DNA from: Ecdyonurus torrentis
Taxonomy: Eukaryota; Arthropoda; Insecta; Ephemeroptera; Heptageniidae
Reading direction: 5' to 3'
Assembly: GCA_949318235.1 (NCBI GenBank)
Contig: OX439131.1
Span: 41,248,693-41,312,692, forward strand
DNA length: 64,000 bases
A program made the position numbers and the translations under genes. Within the stretch, counting starts at the first letter, position 1. Each line of letters starts with the position of its first letter. Shown here piece after piece: positions 1-12,138 of the stretch. The notes beneath the pieces were generated by a model that was not told where the DNA came from, did no database searches, and worked only from the letters and a program-made list of their open reading frames with translations.

Positions 1-335
1 ATCATCTTATTTGTTCTTGAATTAAAGCCATTAAATTTCAATTTTGATTGCCCCAAAGGCAATAGCATTAACTCAAGTTTGCATGTATATTTGATACTTT
101 GATAATTAATTTACACCCATGTTTGTAAATGTTCAACATTTTCAAACATAAATATAACATGCTATGTATATATATATATAAGAAAGTAAATAAGTATAAT
201 TAATTTAATTTTCTTGCTAAGATTATACTTAGCGTTTCAAAACACCATATTCTTTTGTATATTATGTACTGTTGCTATATACATTTTACAAGCTAATATT
301 ATTTCATATATTTAATAGTTTTATTATATGTATGT

Positions 336-337
<2 letters not shown>

Positions 338-404
<67 letters not shown>
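338..404. repeat. (AT)n microsatellite, 67 bp
   Basis: Uninterrupted alternating A and T. Confidence 0.95.
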
Positions 405-407
<3 letters not shown>

Positions 408-1826
408 ACACATTTTTATTACAACTAATTTATTTAAGTTTGCAGTAATTTTATAGATGTAAAATTAAGATTTATAATTTGACCATACCATAACATATAA
501 GTTAATATATATACAACCAATAGAAAAAAAAGTATTTCTTTACCTAAATGTTTAAATTTTTCTTTGGTTTGATTGCTAAAAAAAGGTGCAATGCAGTAAT
601 AAATAATAACAAACGGATATACGGTTACGAATCGCTAGTTTGCCTTCAGTTTCAGGCACCACTCAGGAGAGAACTTAGGTGGGGTGTAGTTTTAAACTTC
701 TGTAAGCCCCTCAGTGTAGTTCGCGTTTACGGATGCGCAACGGCTAAGGCATAGGTTCTGGAGGCCATGAGTCATCGCTTCTTTTAAAATCTCAGTTATT
801 ACGGGTATTTACGTACTATGTAGCTTTGCGGAGCTCGTAGAATTGTGTCCAAAGTTTCCAGGGGAGAAATTCTCCTTAAAATGCAGCAACAATATTTTCG
901 TCTCAAATAACATCAAATTAGTAAACAAGATAGATAGTCACAAAGTAGGGTGGTGACATTGTTTAATAATATCCATCGTGGCCACTGGGCTAGTCATGCA
1001 AAAGCCTCCTACATCAATGAATTAAGTGTTTATATAGAGAAAAAGGAATACCCATATACACTTACTTGACCATTATAATATATACAGTACATCATATAAC
1101 ACGAGTTCATTATATATTAATTATCATATTTCTTTTGTTAATCATATTTGCAAAATAATGATTATTTAATGCAAAAATATTTTACTTGTGTAATCTGTTC
1201 ATGTGAATGGTCCAGGTCCAGGTTTTGTAAAGTAGGGCTGTTAAGACTTCACAATTATTAAATTTAATAATATTAAAATTAAATTAAATTTACTATTAAT
1301 ATTAAGCCAACAGAAATTAATATAGAAGAAAAAATAACTTCAAAGTGCAAAAGTATATAATACATTGATTTTAAATAAATAATTACTTTATAAAATGATA
1401 CAAACAATTTATAAAGTTAGCTTTATTACGTATTTTAACTGTTTTATTATTTTATTTAAAGGGATGTAAATAATCTTCTAATATTATACATAATTTTATT
1501 ATTCATTATAATGTTATTTTTATATATAATAAATATTTATTTAAGCTTGGAGGTAAATAATTATAAAATAATAAAAAAAAGCTACCATGCAAAAAGTAAA
1601 CATTTTTTTTTTCATTGAATATCATAACAAATTGTGAGTTTATATTTTTATGATTAATTTTGTATTATTTTAAAACAAAAAAGTAATTAAAATGAAATAA
1701 TACAAAACATAATTAAAATACAATATAAATATAGATGGGGTAGCCATGGTTATATTTTGATATTTATAAATATTACACCATGTACATGATACAATTAAAC
1801 GGTATATATATATATATATATATATA

Positions 1827-3185
1827 TGTTAGCATCAAAACCCGAAATTGACCCAAACTAGGTATTTTTGCTCATTTCGGCTTTTGGTTCGTCGCTTTTT
1901 GCCAAAACCCGGAATGCCACTTTATTTCGGCTTTTGGTCACGAAATTTTGATCCATACTAGTTTTGAGCATTTCGCAAAAAGCAAAACCCGGTGTATACA
2001 TTTATATCTAGTTTTGGTCTTTGAATTTTAACCAGAACTAGTTGTGGTCAAAATAGAAAATTCAAAACCCGAAAAATGAACATTTCTCAATTCAATTATT
2101 TGATATAAGAAAGAAAGAGAGAGAGAGAGAGAGAGAGATATTATATCACGACCCGTTAAATATAAAAAGTAAAAATAGTTATTTTAATTTACAATAATAA
2201 GAGTGATATTATTATGACTTATGACTAATTTCCCTCATATTGGTTCAAAGTTCAAGTCCACCTTACTTTATCCAGTGATAACGATTTATTTTAAAATATT
2301 TCTTGTGCGTATATACAGTTGACTGTTTGTCTCTGTGCTGAAAACATGGTTTATAACTGCATAATATTCGTTAGAAAGAGGATAAGAAAGTGTTTGAATT
2401 TAAAAAGTTCACAACACACGTAAATTGTTGGTGCGCAAATTATAAGTGAACATTTGGTTAGTGGTTTAATGGATTAGCTCTTAATTTACATTTAATCGTA
2501 AGTAGCCCCTTAAAATAATAATAATATACTCTATTACTACCATTACTGAATGGACCACTTGCAATAAAATGTTTGTAATTGTTGCAAAAAGGGAAAATGA
2601 TTTTTAAATTTTTTTTTTTGTAAGAAATGCATTAAGAAAATTTCAAATTAATTTAAAAAGTACGCTCATTGCAAGTGGTCCATTGCTAGGTCAAACAGTA
2701 AGTTTATTTTTCGTATTGTCTCAATTTATATTCCGTATCTATAGCCATAAGATTTAGAGATTATGGTCAGCGCATTCTAATCAAATTAATCTTTCAGGCC
2801 ATATATTTTGCATTTCAAGTAAAATAATAAAATATATTGTTTCAACACCTCAATTATAATACCAAAACATCGTGCATTTATAATATAATCATAGTCTTTT
2901 ATCATTGCATAAAATTCTGAGTTGAGAAATGTTCATTTTTCGGGTTTTGATTTTTCTATTTTGACCACAACTAGTTCTGGTCAAAATTCAAAGACCAAAA
3001 CTAGATATAAATGTTTACACCGGGTTTTGCTTTTTGCAAAATGCTCAAAACTAGTATGGATCAAAATTTCGTGACCAAAAGCCGAAATAAAGTGGCATTC
3101 CGGGTTTTGGCAAAAAGTGACGAACCAAAAGCCGAAATGAGCAAAAATACCTAGTTTGGGTCAATTTCGGGTTTTGATGCTGACA
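1827..3185. mobile_element. 1.36 kb element with 268 bp terminal inverted repeats
   Basis: The left arm (1827-2094) reappears as a near-identical reverse complement at 2917-3185. The ends read TGTTAGCATCAAAACCC and, from the other side, TGTCAGCATCAAAACCC. Within each arm short motifs recur: AAACCCG, CTAGTTTTG, GCCGAAAT and CCAAAA. The 822 bp spacer has no coding capacity and contains a (GA)n tract and a nested inverted pair (2548-2565 with 2668-2684, sharing ATGGACCACTTGCAAT). Both outer flanks are TATA repeats, so a TA-type target is possible but unprovable here. Long arms with no gene fit a foldback-type non-autonomous DNA transposon. Confidence 0.75.
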
Positions 3186-3197
3186 TATATATATATC

Positions 3198-3357
3198 GTC
3201 GTTGGTCCTCTATAATGTCCGATATGTCCAATTGACCTTGAAAAATAAATTTCATCGGATCGACCCCAAATTTTGGATTTTTCCATTTCAGGCCATTTGC
3301 AGCAAAAAATATTATTCAAGGTCAAATGGACATCGGAAAATATAGCGGACCTGCGAC
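3198..3357. mobile_element. Palindromic MITE, 160 bp
   Basis: The left end gtcgttggtcc...ccaattgaccttgaa pairs with the right end ttcaaggtcaaatgg...ggacctgcgac over about 43 bp with a few mismatches. No coding capacity. It lies 12 bp beyond the large inverted-repeat element, separated by TATA repeats. Confidence 0.6.
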
Positions 3358-4031
3358 AATATACACTTTATAAATAAAAAAAAATAAAAAAATAAAAAAA
3401 AAGCAACAGATGATTTAAAAGAAAAGAAAATACTTGAACGCTTAAAAAATGTGTTATTTATAATTGTACAACATTTTACTTCAATTCTTAGTTATATCGA
3501 TTTCATAGTATTATAATTATAATCTAGATATTAAAAAAACAATAATAATAATTTAAAAAACAAATTGTAGTTTAATTAGATTATTTTCAGGTCACTTTAT
3601 ATAGAAAATCAATGATACTAATTATTTGAAAGTAATATTAATGGATTCCATATAATATAATTTCCAATTATTATCCTGACTATTATTTTACAAGAAAAAA
3701 ATAAAATAGAAATGAAACATCATCACAAATACTATATTACTTAATATTGAAGACTAGAAATAATATAGTATAGTTATATTCTTATTCAGTAACAATATAC
3801 TGAAACATAGAGTTTGTATAATGTAAATTGTAACCACGTAAATGTTATACGACAATGTAATACAATATATATGAACATCGTTGTTTGTTTTGTTTAATTA
3901 TTTAATAAATTTTAAACAAGCAAGCGTAACTTTGTTATATCTAAATTATCATTATAGTGGACAAAAATAGTCAAAATACAACATTATTGTGTAATTTCAT
4001 ATAGATTAGTATTTGTAATTCTACATCAACG

Positions 4032-4374
4032 TTAAAGGAATAGACCAGAGAAAAACACAAGCATGTATATCACAACACACTGGTTGGGAATTACATAAAT
4101 AACATTTGTTTGTCTCAAAACCCAATAGTAGCCAAGTAGCAGTGATCAGAAAATTCGATTTATGCAACCCGCACAACATTTTCATACTAACTTTTGCATG
4201 TTTCTGACGTCATAAACATAAATTTTCACGTAAATTGCATACGTTACAGCTTTTTCACGCTCTCTCGTGGGGCTGCATTAACATTCTGGTAAAAATTGTC
4301 ATCAGTTCTGAAGATCCCATTTTGTGTTTTTTCATTAAAAAGGACACGTTATTTTATGTGGTATATGGCTTTAA
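4032..4374 (+). mobile_element. TTAA-bounded MITE, copy 1
   Basis: Begins TTAAAGGAATAGACCAGAG and ends with GTATATGGCTTTAA, a degenerate inverted match. Internal landmarks shared with the other copies are TTACATAAATAACATT, TCTCAAAACCCAA, GCAACCCGCACAACATTTT, TGACGTCATAAACAT and TTAACATTCTGGTAAAAATTG. TTAA at both edges suggests a piggyBac-like target-site duplication. No coding capacity, so non-autonomous. Confidence 0.75.
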
Positions 4375-4989
4375 TGTAATTATTTATTATTAAAAAAGGA
4401 TTTTTCTTTGTTATGTATAAAAAAAAACTGCAAAAGATAAATCTTGAAGATTTTAGAGAGTAAAAATTAAAATATTTTTAAACATTTAAAGTCAATTATT
4501 GAACAGATTATTTGAATTTTTAAGAAATGTTTAAGACTTTTAATTTTGTTTACGCTAACGTCACAACTGATTTGTGCTGCGAGTTTTACGTTGTGAAAAT
4601 ATCAAATTAGATTAGTAAATTTTGAGAGAGACATTGATTTTATTGCTTGCCATTGAGCAATTATGAAATTTCAAATATAGAAAGACACTATGATAAATTA
4701 TTATTTTATTATACATACTTAAAGAAAGCAATTAAACAAGAGGGATTTTAAATGTTTCAATGTCATTGTTTGCGTTTTTAAAGATCCTTGTGTATATTTT
4801 GAACTTCCAGTCCACTGCCACCTTCTAAATATATATATGCGCTCTTCTAATGGAGAGGCATAGTAGTCTGAGAAAACCTATACCCTATTGCTTGAGGAAA
4901 TATAATAAATTGAAGAGAAAAAACATGACGTTGTTTATATCTGCGAGATTTTATGAATGTTCGATTATTCTTAAATAATCGTTTATTAA

Positions 4990-5099
4990 ACCAAGAATTA
5001 TCTTTATCTTTATAATTTTTTTTTTTGATAAGATCAACGCTTGTTGTAACACCACATGTTACTATGAACTGCCTGGGTCAATAAAGAAATCTTATTCTT
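4990..5099 (+). mobile_element. Possible non-LTR retrotransposon 3' tail
   Basis: The segment ending gaactgcctgggtcaataaagaaatcttattcttat resembles LINE or SINE 3' ends that finish in short direct repeats. It is fragmentary, with no coding remnant seen. Confidence 0.3.
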
Positions 5100-5105
5100 A
5101 TCAAG

Positions 5106-5329
5106 ATACTACATACTAGATAGGGACACCAACCGGTTCCATACTCATTTTTGATTGGTCAATTTAGATCACGTGACCTTCAACTCGGGCGCTGATTGGC
5201 TTAGACCCTTATTTTGAATTTTGCGGTAGTCCAAATTTGCCGAGCGTGTCCTTATCTTTTCGCAGTGATGTAAAATTTGCAAATATAAGATTTCCCGCGA
5301 ATATTCGCGAATGTTCTTGTATGTAGTAT
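5106..5329. mobile_element. Possible small DNA element with ATACTACATAC ends
   Basis: ATACTACATAC at 5106-5116 is inverted at 5319-5329. The interior is GC-richer than its surroundings and includes a perfect 14 bp palindrome, CGCGAATATTCGCG, at 5296-5309. The ends are short, so the boundary is uncertain. Confidence 0.4.
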
Positions 5330-6849
5330 GTTAAGAATTATCATTAGAGAAAAAGTTCTCTATTATCATTTGAAATGGGCGATATCTGTGGGCGATAATA
5401 CAAACTAAAGTTCTCGTAACTGTATAACTGTGATCATAACACTAACATTTCTATAACCTTGGAAATCCTTTTGTAAATAACAAAAAAAATAAAAAAATAA
5501 AAAAACAGTATAGAAGTCTTGTATGATCTACAGCATCCACAGTCATATAATATTAGGAGAATAACAGAATTCTTTGTATTTTAAAATAACAAAAATGGTA
5601 AAATAAAAATTCAGCAAAATGTTTTTGTCACGGGTATTTATTAAACGTTATACTAAATCCTATACATAGACTATCTATGGAGCTCCATAGCTATATTTTC
5701 CAATAATCAATAATAGGAACAAAGGTGTCACTAAATGCCAACTATAATGATGAAAAATATCCTTTCACGTATGGTGATTTTCACACTGTACTATAGAACT
5801 TGAATGGTGTTATATATTCAAATATATTTTTTTTAACACACTATTGAAATTAATATTATATTAAATATATTGTAATATATATGACATACTAAAAAGAAGT
5901 AATTTTTAATAGAATTTTATGTGTTTATAAAAATTACATTTATGGTAAATTTGTGGACAAAGTCTATCATAAGTGAATAATTATTTGTTGGTTTTTAAAA
6001 AAATGATTAAGGTCGACGTTCTAATTGCGTGATCCTTCCTATTCATTCAGTAATAAAAGTTATGACGATAAAATAAAGTTATAAATCAAAATAAATATTC
6101 ATTAATCACATTGCATGGGAAAATTATTTCACATAGTTGATCTATTAATCATGACTACTAAATTTATCTGATTATATATATATATATATAAAAACATCAC
6201 AGTCAATAAAATTTGTGAATATCATCCACATCACAAAATATTGTAATTTATTTTTTTAAAGAATACATAAAAAACAAACAAAGTTATTATTTTTATACTC
6301 GTTATCAGAGTAGTGCTTAGTATTGATATATTAATACAATATTGTATTATTTAATACTTCATAATAATATAACTTAGTTATCTATCGTGATATGTTTTGT
6401 GTATATGTGAGTATTAAGGGGATTTAAATCATTTTCAGCAGCTTTGTTGATTTACTGTAGCGTCTGTGTTTACTAATCGTATATCTGACTTAAATACTCA
6501 TGTCCATTTTGTGAATATTATATATTTATATAAAATAAATACCCTTCAAATTAAGCCAAAATTTTACATTCAAAGATATTACTTAATATCCTATAAACAA
6601 TACTATATGATTAAAATTTAGTAAATAATGTAAAATGATAATATATTTGTATTTTACTATAATGGTTATCATTATTGTATCTTATGACCACGAATATTTG
6701 TTAATTTTAGAACAATTATAAACTTTCAATTTATGTTTAACTTTAAATTACTAAAAATTTACTTTACTATATAAATTTAAACACAGAATATTGGATGCAT
6801 GTCTCAGTAAATAAAAGTTCTTAGTTCTCAAAATAAGCCTTTCTTTTCT

Positions 6850-6949
<100 letters not shown>

Positions 6950-8363
6950 GTATTAGTATTCTGTATACCGTAGGTTATTTAGTTTCTTAAAAACAACACT
7001 TAAATATGTGTAAATAAATTTAAGAGAAATTTTAAATAACCCGTTCATTCTCTGCTATCAGGGCAATAGAACCATTTTTTGTAATTATTGCTGCAACATT
7101 GCATAAGATATGATTTATAACGATAAAAATGTTCAACAATATAAATTTTCTACCAAAGTATAAGCTTATTGCCATGATAATGATTTCGTATACACCAACT
7201 TGTTAAAAAATTTAGACTAAAAATCTTTAAAAAATAAAAAAATATATCATATTATACAAAAATAATGACACTCCAATAAAAAAAAAAGAAAAAATATATA
7301 TAACATAATTACACTTTTGTTCAGAATAAACCATGAAATTTCAAAGAATAAAAATGTAAACATTTAAATCTAATCTTAAGACTCAATCTAATTTAAAGGA
7401 AATTACTTTATTTCTATATATATATTTTAACAACTTTATCAGAAAAAAAAATATTCTGGTTAGTTTTTATTTATAACAAGACTTTTTTTTTTTCTCATTT
7501 ATTTTTATGAAGAAAACTTAAGTTTGTAATGAAAATCAGATTTGATAAAGAGAATTGATAAGTAAATAAATTTAATGTAAAAAAAATGTTAAGATAGTGT
7601 TATATAGATATTAAGACTTTTGCAAACAGAAAAATGTAGGTTAAAAATATAACTTTAATGTAATATTTCTTTTCTATTTATGACAGTATTACATTATTTT
7701 GATCTAATAATATAACTAGAAATGATATTACCTAGCTCTCTGATGTAACTGTTACTATAATATACTTATTCGTATTCCTCACAGATACAGAGTCTGCTTG
7801 TGCAGTATTAATGAAGTTATATGATTTCTGAAAGAAAGAAAGAAAAAATATATATTATACAATATGCAGTATAAAAATTGTATATAATTTGTGAAATCAG
7901 ATAAATTAAGTTATTATTTAAATTAAATTTGACTTCTTTTTAACTTTTAAAGTGGATATATATATATATATATATTATGGCACTTAAAAAGTTGCAGTAT
8001 ATACCAATGAAAAAAAAATCATATACAATAATAAACTTTTACCTTTCGTAAGTAAAATACGTAAAGCTTAACTTTTTTTTTTAATCCTACTAAAGTTTTT
8101 TTTTTCTTTTTATTGCAGCAATAACCTTATTTCTTAAGCCACAGAAACAGTTGATTAAAGAGGATTATGTCTCAACCAAGTTCATTCTGGTAAAGTATAA
8201 GGAAAGAAAAAAAAATTCTATATAGAGTTATTTAACTTGTAAATAAACTACCGTGATATATTTTTATTTAATACCATTTATATTTACTAAAAAGTTTATA
8301 AATGAATTTACTTAAAATTTGAATCTAATTTGTTTAGCTCGTTGTATCTAATGCGTTTCTGTA

Positions 8364-8365
<2 letters not shown>

Positions 8366-8405
<40 letters not shown>
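8366..8405. repeat. (AT)n microsatellite
   Basis: About 40 bp of alternating A and T; it gives an artificial Ile-Tyr open frame. Confidence 0.9.
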
Positions 8406-8410
<5 letters not shown>

Positions 8411-9059
8411 CTTCCGCGTCAAAAGAGATCATCTACACTGTCCAGTTTTGCAACAAAACGACTATCTACACTTTCCAAGGTGCAGTATACTGTAACTGGA
8501 CTAGTAGCCATTCATAATTTATAAAATTGTAAAAATTATTCAAATGAAAATATGCCAATATTTAAACATCAATCAAAAAATAACGTATGCAAATAATTAA
8601 AAGTACACTCAACTAAGCAAAAGCTGCCAACTTTTTAACTTGCAATACCTATGTTATCAAAACATTTTATGTGAACGTTGACTGCGGGTATTTCTAATTA
8701 GGTTAAGTGTATATAATTTTAACATTTTTGGTCATTTAGTGTATCCAATGAATACTAAAATATCATATAATGTATACATACACCCTGAAAATGTATAATT
8801 AATATGTCCACTGAGTCGTACTTTGTTTACTTGATCTTCATTTACTTAAGTATGTAGCTCAATAACAATTTAATTTTATGCAGGAAATTAATTAAATCAT
8901 TAGTTTAATTGCAAAAACAACGCTAAAATGTCTCTTCAATTATAATACATATATTAACTTTAGAAACACTTTAAGGATATACAGAGAATAATGCAAGTGC
9001 TTGAATACGAAATGAAAATTAGTTCTATAATACCATGATAAAACAGGTTAAACCCGTAA

Positions 9060-9355
9060 TAGCGTGGGATTTTATAAAATGAATGAGATTGGTGATCCGT
9101 CTCGATATGCCTCTTATTTGGTATGGGCCATTTCCACCACTGCCAGTACTAGCCGGAGGCATGAGAGACCTAGACAAGTCTAAACACCTTTCTTACTGTT
9201 TTATCTGTGGCACACTAATACTCGTACGGACATAAAAACGTTCGGAGAACACGAAAGCGCATTCAGTGCATATCACAGCCTCTGAAAAAAAATGAACTCG
9301 CTACCTCCCGCTCGTCAAACCAGTACGTATAATACTGCACCACAGGATCGATAAT
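9060..9355 (-). mobile_element. Probable tRNA-derived SINE
   Basis: Read on the minus strand from about 9352, the sequence starts with a tRNA-like head: GTGGTGCAGTATTATACGTA, CTGGTTTGACGAGCGGGAGG, then TAGCGAGTTCA. The parts resemble an RNA polymerase III A box and a degraded B box at tRNA-like spacing. A unique body follows. It is not a functional tRNA because the B box is broken by a T-run and no cloverleaf closes. No second copy was found in the window. Confidence 0.4.
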
Positions 9356-10284
9356 TAATAATAATGAGTTGATAACTGTTGATTGGATATATATAGGTAG
9401 TTTTCTCATCCTATTTACTGCCTTCATTTTTTTACGCAATATAAAGAACACATTATTTCCGATATAACTGAAGCCTTCTTTTATTAATAAATAAAGAAAA
9501 TAAATAAAACAAAACAGTAATGAAGTATATAAAAAAACTACTTCTGATTAAAAACAACAGAATACAATGTTTCTTATAGAATTTAAATATCATTTTACAA
9601 GGAATAAAATTAGCTATGCCATCTTTTAAACAACGCAGAAAAAAAATCTAAATTTTATATTTTTAGTACAGTAACCAATCTTCATTTTATGGAATAATTT
9701 CAATTTTTTATGCAAACACGTATCCCGTTGTGAATAAAAATAAAACATTCAAAATGTTATTTAAATAAATGAAATTGAAATATTAAAAAAGAATCTGTCT
9801 TTATTTTCTCAAGAGATATAAATTAATATTATTATATAACTTTAAATACTTAAACATTATAAATATAATAAATTTATCGAATAAATTTTAGATAATAGGA
9901 TCAAATTTCAAGAAAATTTGCATAATATAACTATAAAGTAATAGTAATAAAAATCACAAAGAGAGAATTTTTATTTCTGTAAATGAATAAGAGGTTTTTA
10001 AGGCAAATTATCATGCATTTTTATATTATCTATAAGTCTTAACATTTTATGAAAAATATAAGAATATACCATTTGCTAAATTATAGAGTGCGTAAAATAA
10101 AATGCGGATATTTTAATAGATTATGTTCTATACTTTCACAGTATTTTTTAAATAATTAGTAACACTTTGTGTAAAGCTTTATACACTGAATAACAAAATA
10201 ATAATAAATACAGAAACTTTAATACATATTTTAGTATTTTTATCTATATACCAGACAAAAAGTTCTTTACAATAATAGCTCTTA

Positions 10285-10317
<33 letters not shown>

Positions 10318-11045
10318 GCAATTGCAAAATAATTTTGTTATTTATATTTAAATACTAAAATACTAGACAAAAAAAAAAAAAAAAATGAAACATTCGCTGT
10401 ATTTTTGCATTAAAAATAAAATTTATGATAGAACTGAAATTATTCATTTTTAATCGTAAGAGCAAGTTAAAAAAAAAAAAACTCGATTGCCAATATCAAT
10501 AATACAGATATAATTTATGCTATATGCGTATGTAATATACAATATGGTAAATTTTCAAACAATCAAAATAACATTAAAATTCTCCACTGGCATAAACACA
10601 AAAGTGGCATTAAAAAAATAATAAAAGCACTTTAATTTTTTTTTTACATGTAAATATTCTTATCTTTATGAAATCTGTTTTATATAATATACATATATAT
10701 TTTTTAACGTTATAAAACACCATTAAATATTTTATATGCTTTTATGAAATGCTTTAGATGCAGCGAAGTTAATTCAATTAGTGTACATATATATACCCAC
10801 AGCATGATTGATCTCTTTATTATTCTCACAAAATAAAGTGGATAGCTCTCCAAAAAATCCCATATCGTTTATATATTTTTTTTTTTAAAAAAAGAGGGTT
10901 AGATTATCTACATAATATTATATGTGAAGTAGATATTTTTGTCAGTTTGTATTCATTCAAAAGATCAATTTTAACATGTGCAGGACTTCCCTTGTATTTG
11001 ATGCTTTTTATAAAGTGTAAACAAGAGAAAATATTTTATTATTAC

Positions 11046-11374
11046 TTAAAGGAATAGATCAGAGAAAAATATAAGCAATTATATCACAAAACACTTGATG
11101 GGATTTACATAAATAACATTAGTTTGTCTCAAAACCCAACAGTAGCCCCGTAGCAGTGATCAGAAAATTCGATTTATGCAACCCGCACCACATTTTCATA
11201 CTAATTTTTGCATGTTTCTGACGTCATAAACATGAATTTTCATGCAAATTGCATACTTTACAGTTTTTTCACTCTCTCTCGTGGGGCTGTATTAACATTC
11301 TGGTAAAAAATTGTCATCAGTTTTGAAGATCAAATTTCGTGTTTATTCGTTGTTTTATGTGGTCTATGGCTTAA
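11046..11374 (+). mobile_element. TTAA-bounded MITE, copy 2
   Basis: Begins TTAAAGGAATAGATCAGAG and ends GTGGTCTATGGCTTAA, giving clear inverted ends. Carries the same internal landmarks as copy 1 in the same order, including TGACGTCATAAACATG at 11219. Confidence 0.75.
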
Positions 11375-11699
11375 AGTTTAAACATATTAGTTTGAGACAA
11401 TTTTAAAATTCAAATGTGGAAGTGGGCTGTGATAATTCTTTTATATTTTTACTAGGATAACTTAATATATTATTTATTTCAATATGTCGAACATTTTTGA
11501 AGAAAAATATTTTTATAAAAAATAGTACAATAATTCGATCTTCTAGCATCAAGATGAAGCTTCCACACTTTTACAAATTTCCAAAGAATGAAAGATCTAC
11601 ACTTTACAAATTTGCGGCTACCTGGAGTTTCACACACCTGTTTTTATATAAAAGAAATGTTTGTTAAAAAAATTCTGAAATGTATTGCGTATTAATTAG

Positions 11700-11839
11700 T
11701 TAACAATATCATAATCTCATTGTAGTATTTATTTATTGCTTATGTAATTATCTCATGTAATGTTGTGGTCATGGTATTGTAAAATATGGCTTTCAAGCCC
11801 TCACAACGCCTTAATAAAGTTAATTATTATTATTGTTAT
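11700..11839 (+). mobile_element. Possible non-LTR retrotransposon 3' tail
   Basis: The stretch ending in ccctcacaacgccttaataaagttaattattattattg has the short A/T simple-repeat ending typical of LINE 3' tails. No reverse transcriptase remains, so the call rests on the ending alone. Confidence 0.3.
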
Positions 11840-12138
11840 ATAGGGTGTGTACGCATGACGTCATTCTGAGTGCTATTCGATTCTCTTCTTGAGCAACATT
11901 GCTCAGCATAGGACAAACGTAGTTTTTGGCTATTTTCTTTGGTAAATTAGCTATTTTTTAGTCATTATTATATTTCTTGCATACTTGAGGTACTAATTCA
12001 ACCTATTAACAGCATCAATGCTCTTAAAAAATTGCGAAGTATTTTTAAACTGGCAAAATGTGCCATTTTCTTATACTAGCTAATGTTATTTAGTACTCAC
12101 TTATGGCGTCAACTTTAACATGAATGAAATCACCCTAT
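11840..12138. mobile_element. TATAGGGTG MITE, copy A
   Basis: Ends ATAGGGTG and CACCCTAT are inverted. The interior shares AACATTGCTCAGCATAGGA, TTTGGCTATTTTCT, GCATACTTGAG, AACAGCATCAATGCTCT and CGTCAACTTTAACATGAATG with copy B at 18.8 kb. Contains ATGACGTCAT near its left end. TA at both edges suggests a Tc1/mariner-like target, but this is inferred. Confidence 0.7.

Noticed and set aside
548..754. 68-residue open frame, considered as a dpr leader exon
   Set aside because: It lacks a credible signal peptide and a phase 1 donor at its end, and is rich in basic residues.
8405..8518. Similarity to the TCTACACTTTACAAA repeat at 11.5 and 57.0 kb
   Set aside because: Only short strings match and the order is unclear; not strong enough to call a copy.
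9288..9352. A functional tRNA gene
   Set aside because: The B box is disrupted by a T-run and no closed cloverleaf or acceptor stem can be drawn.
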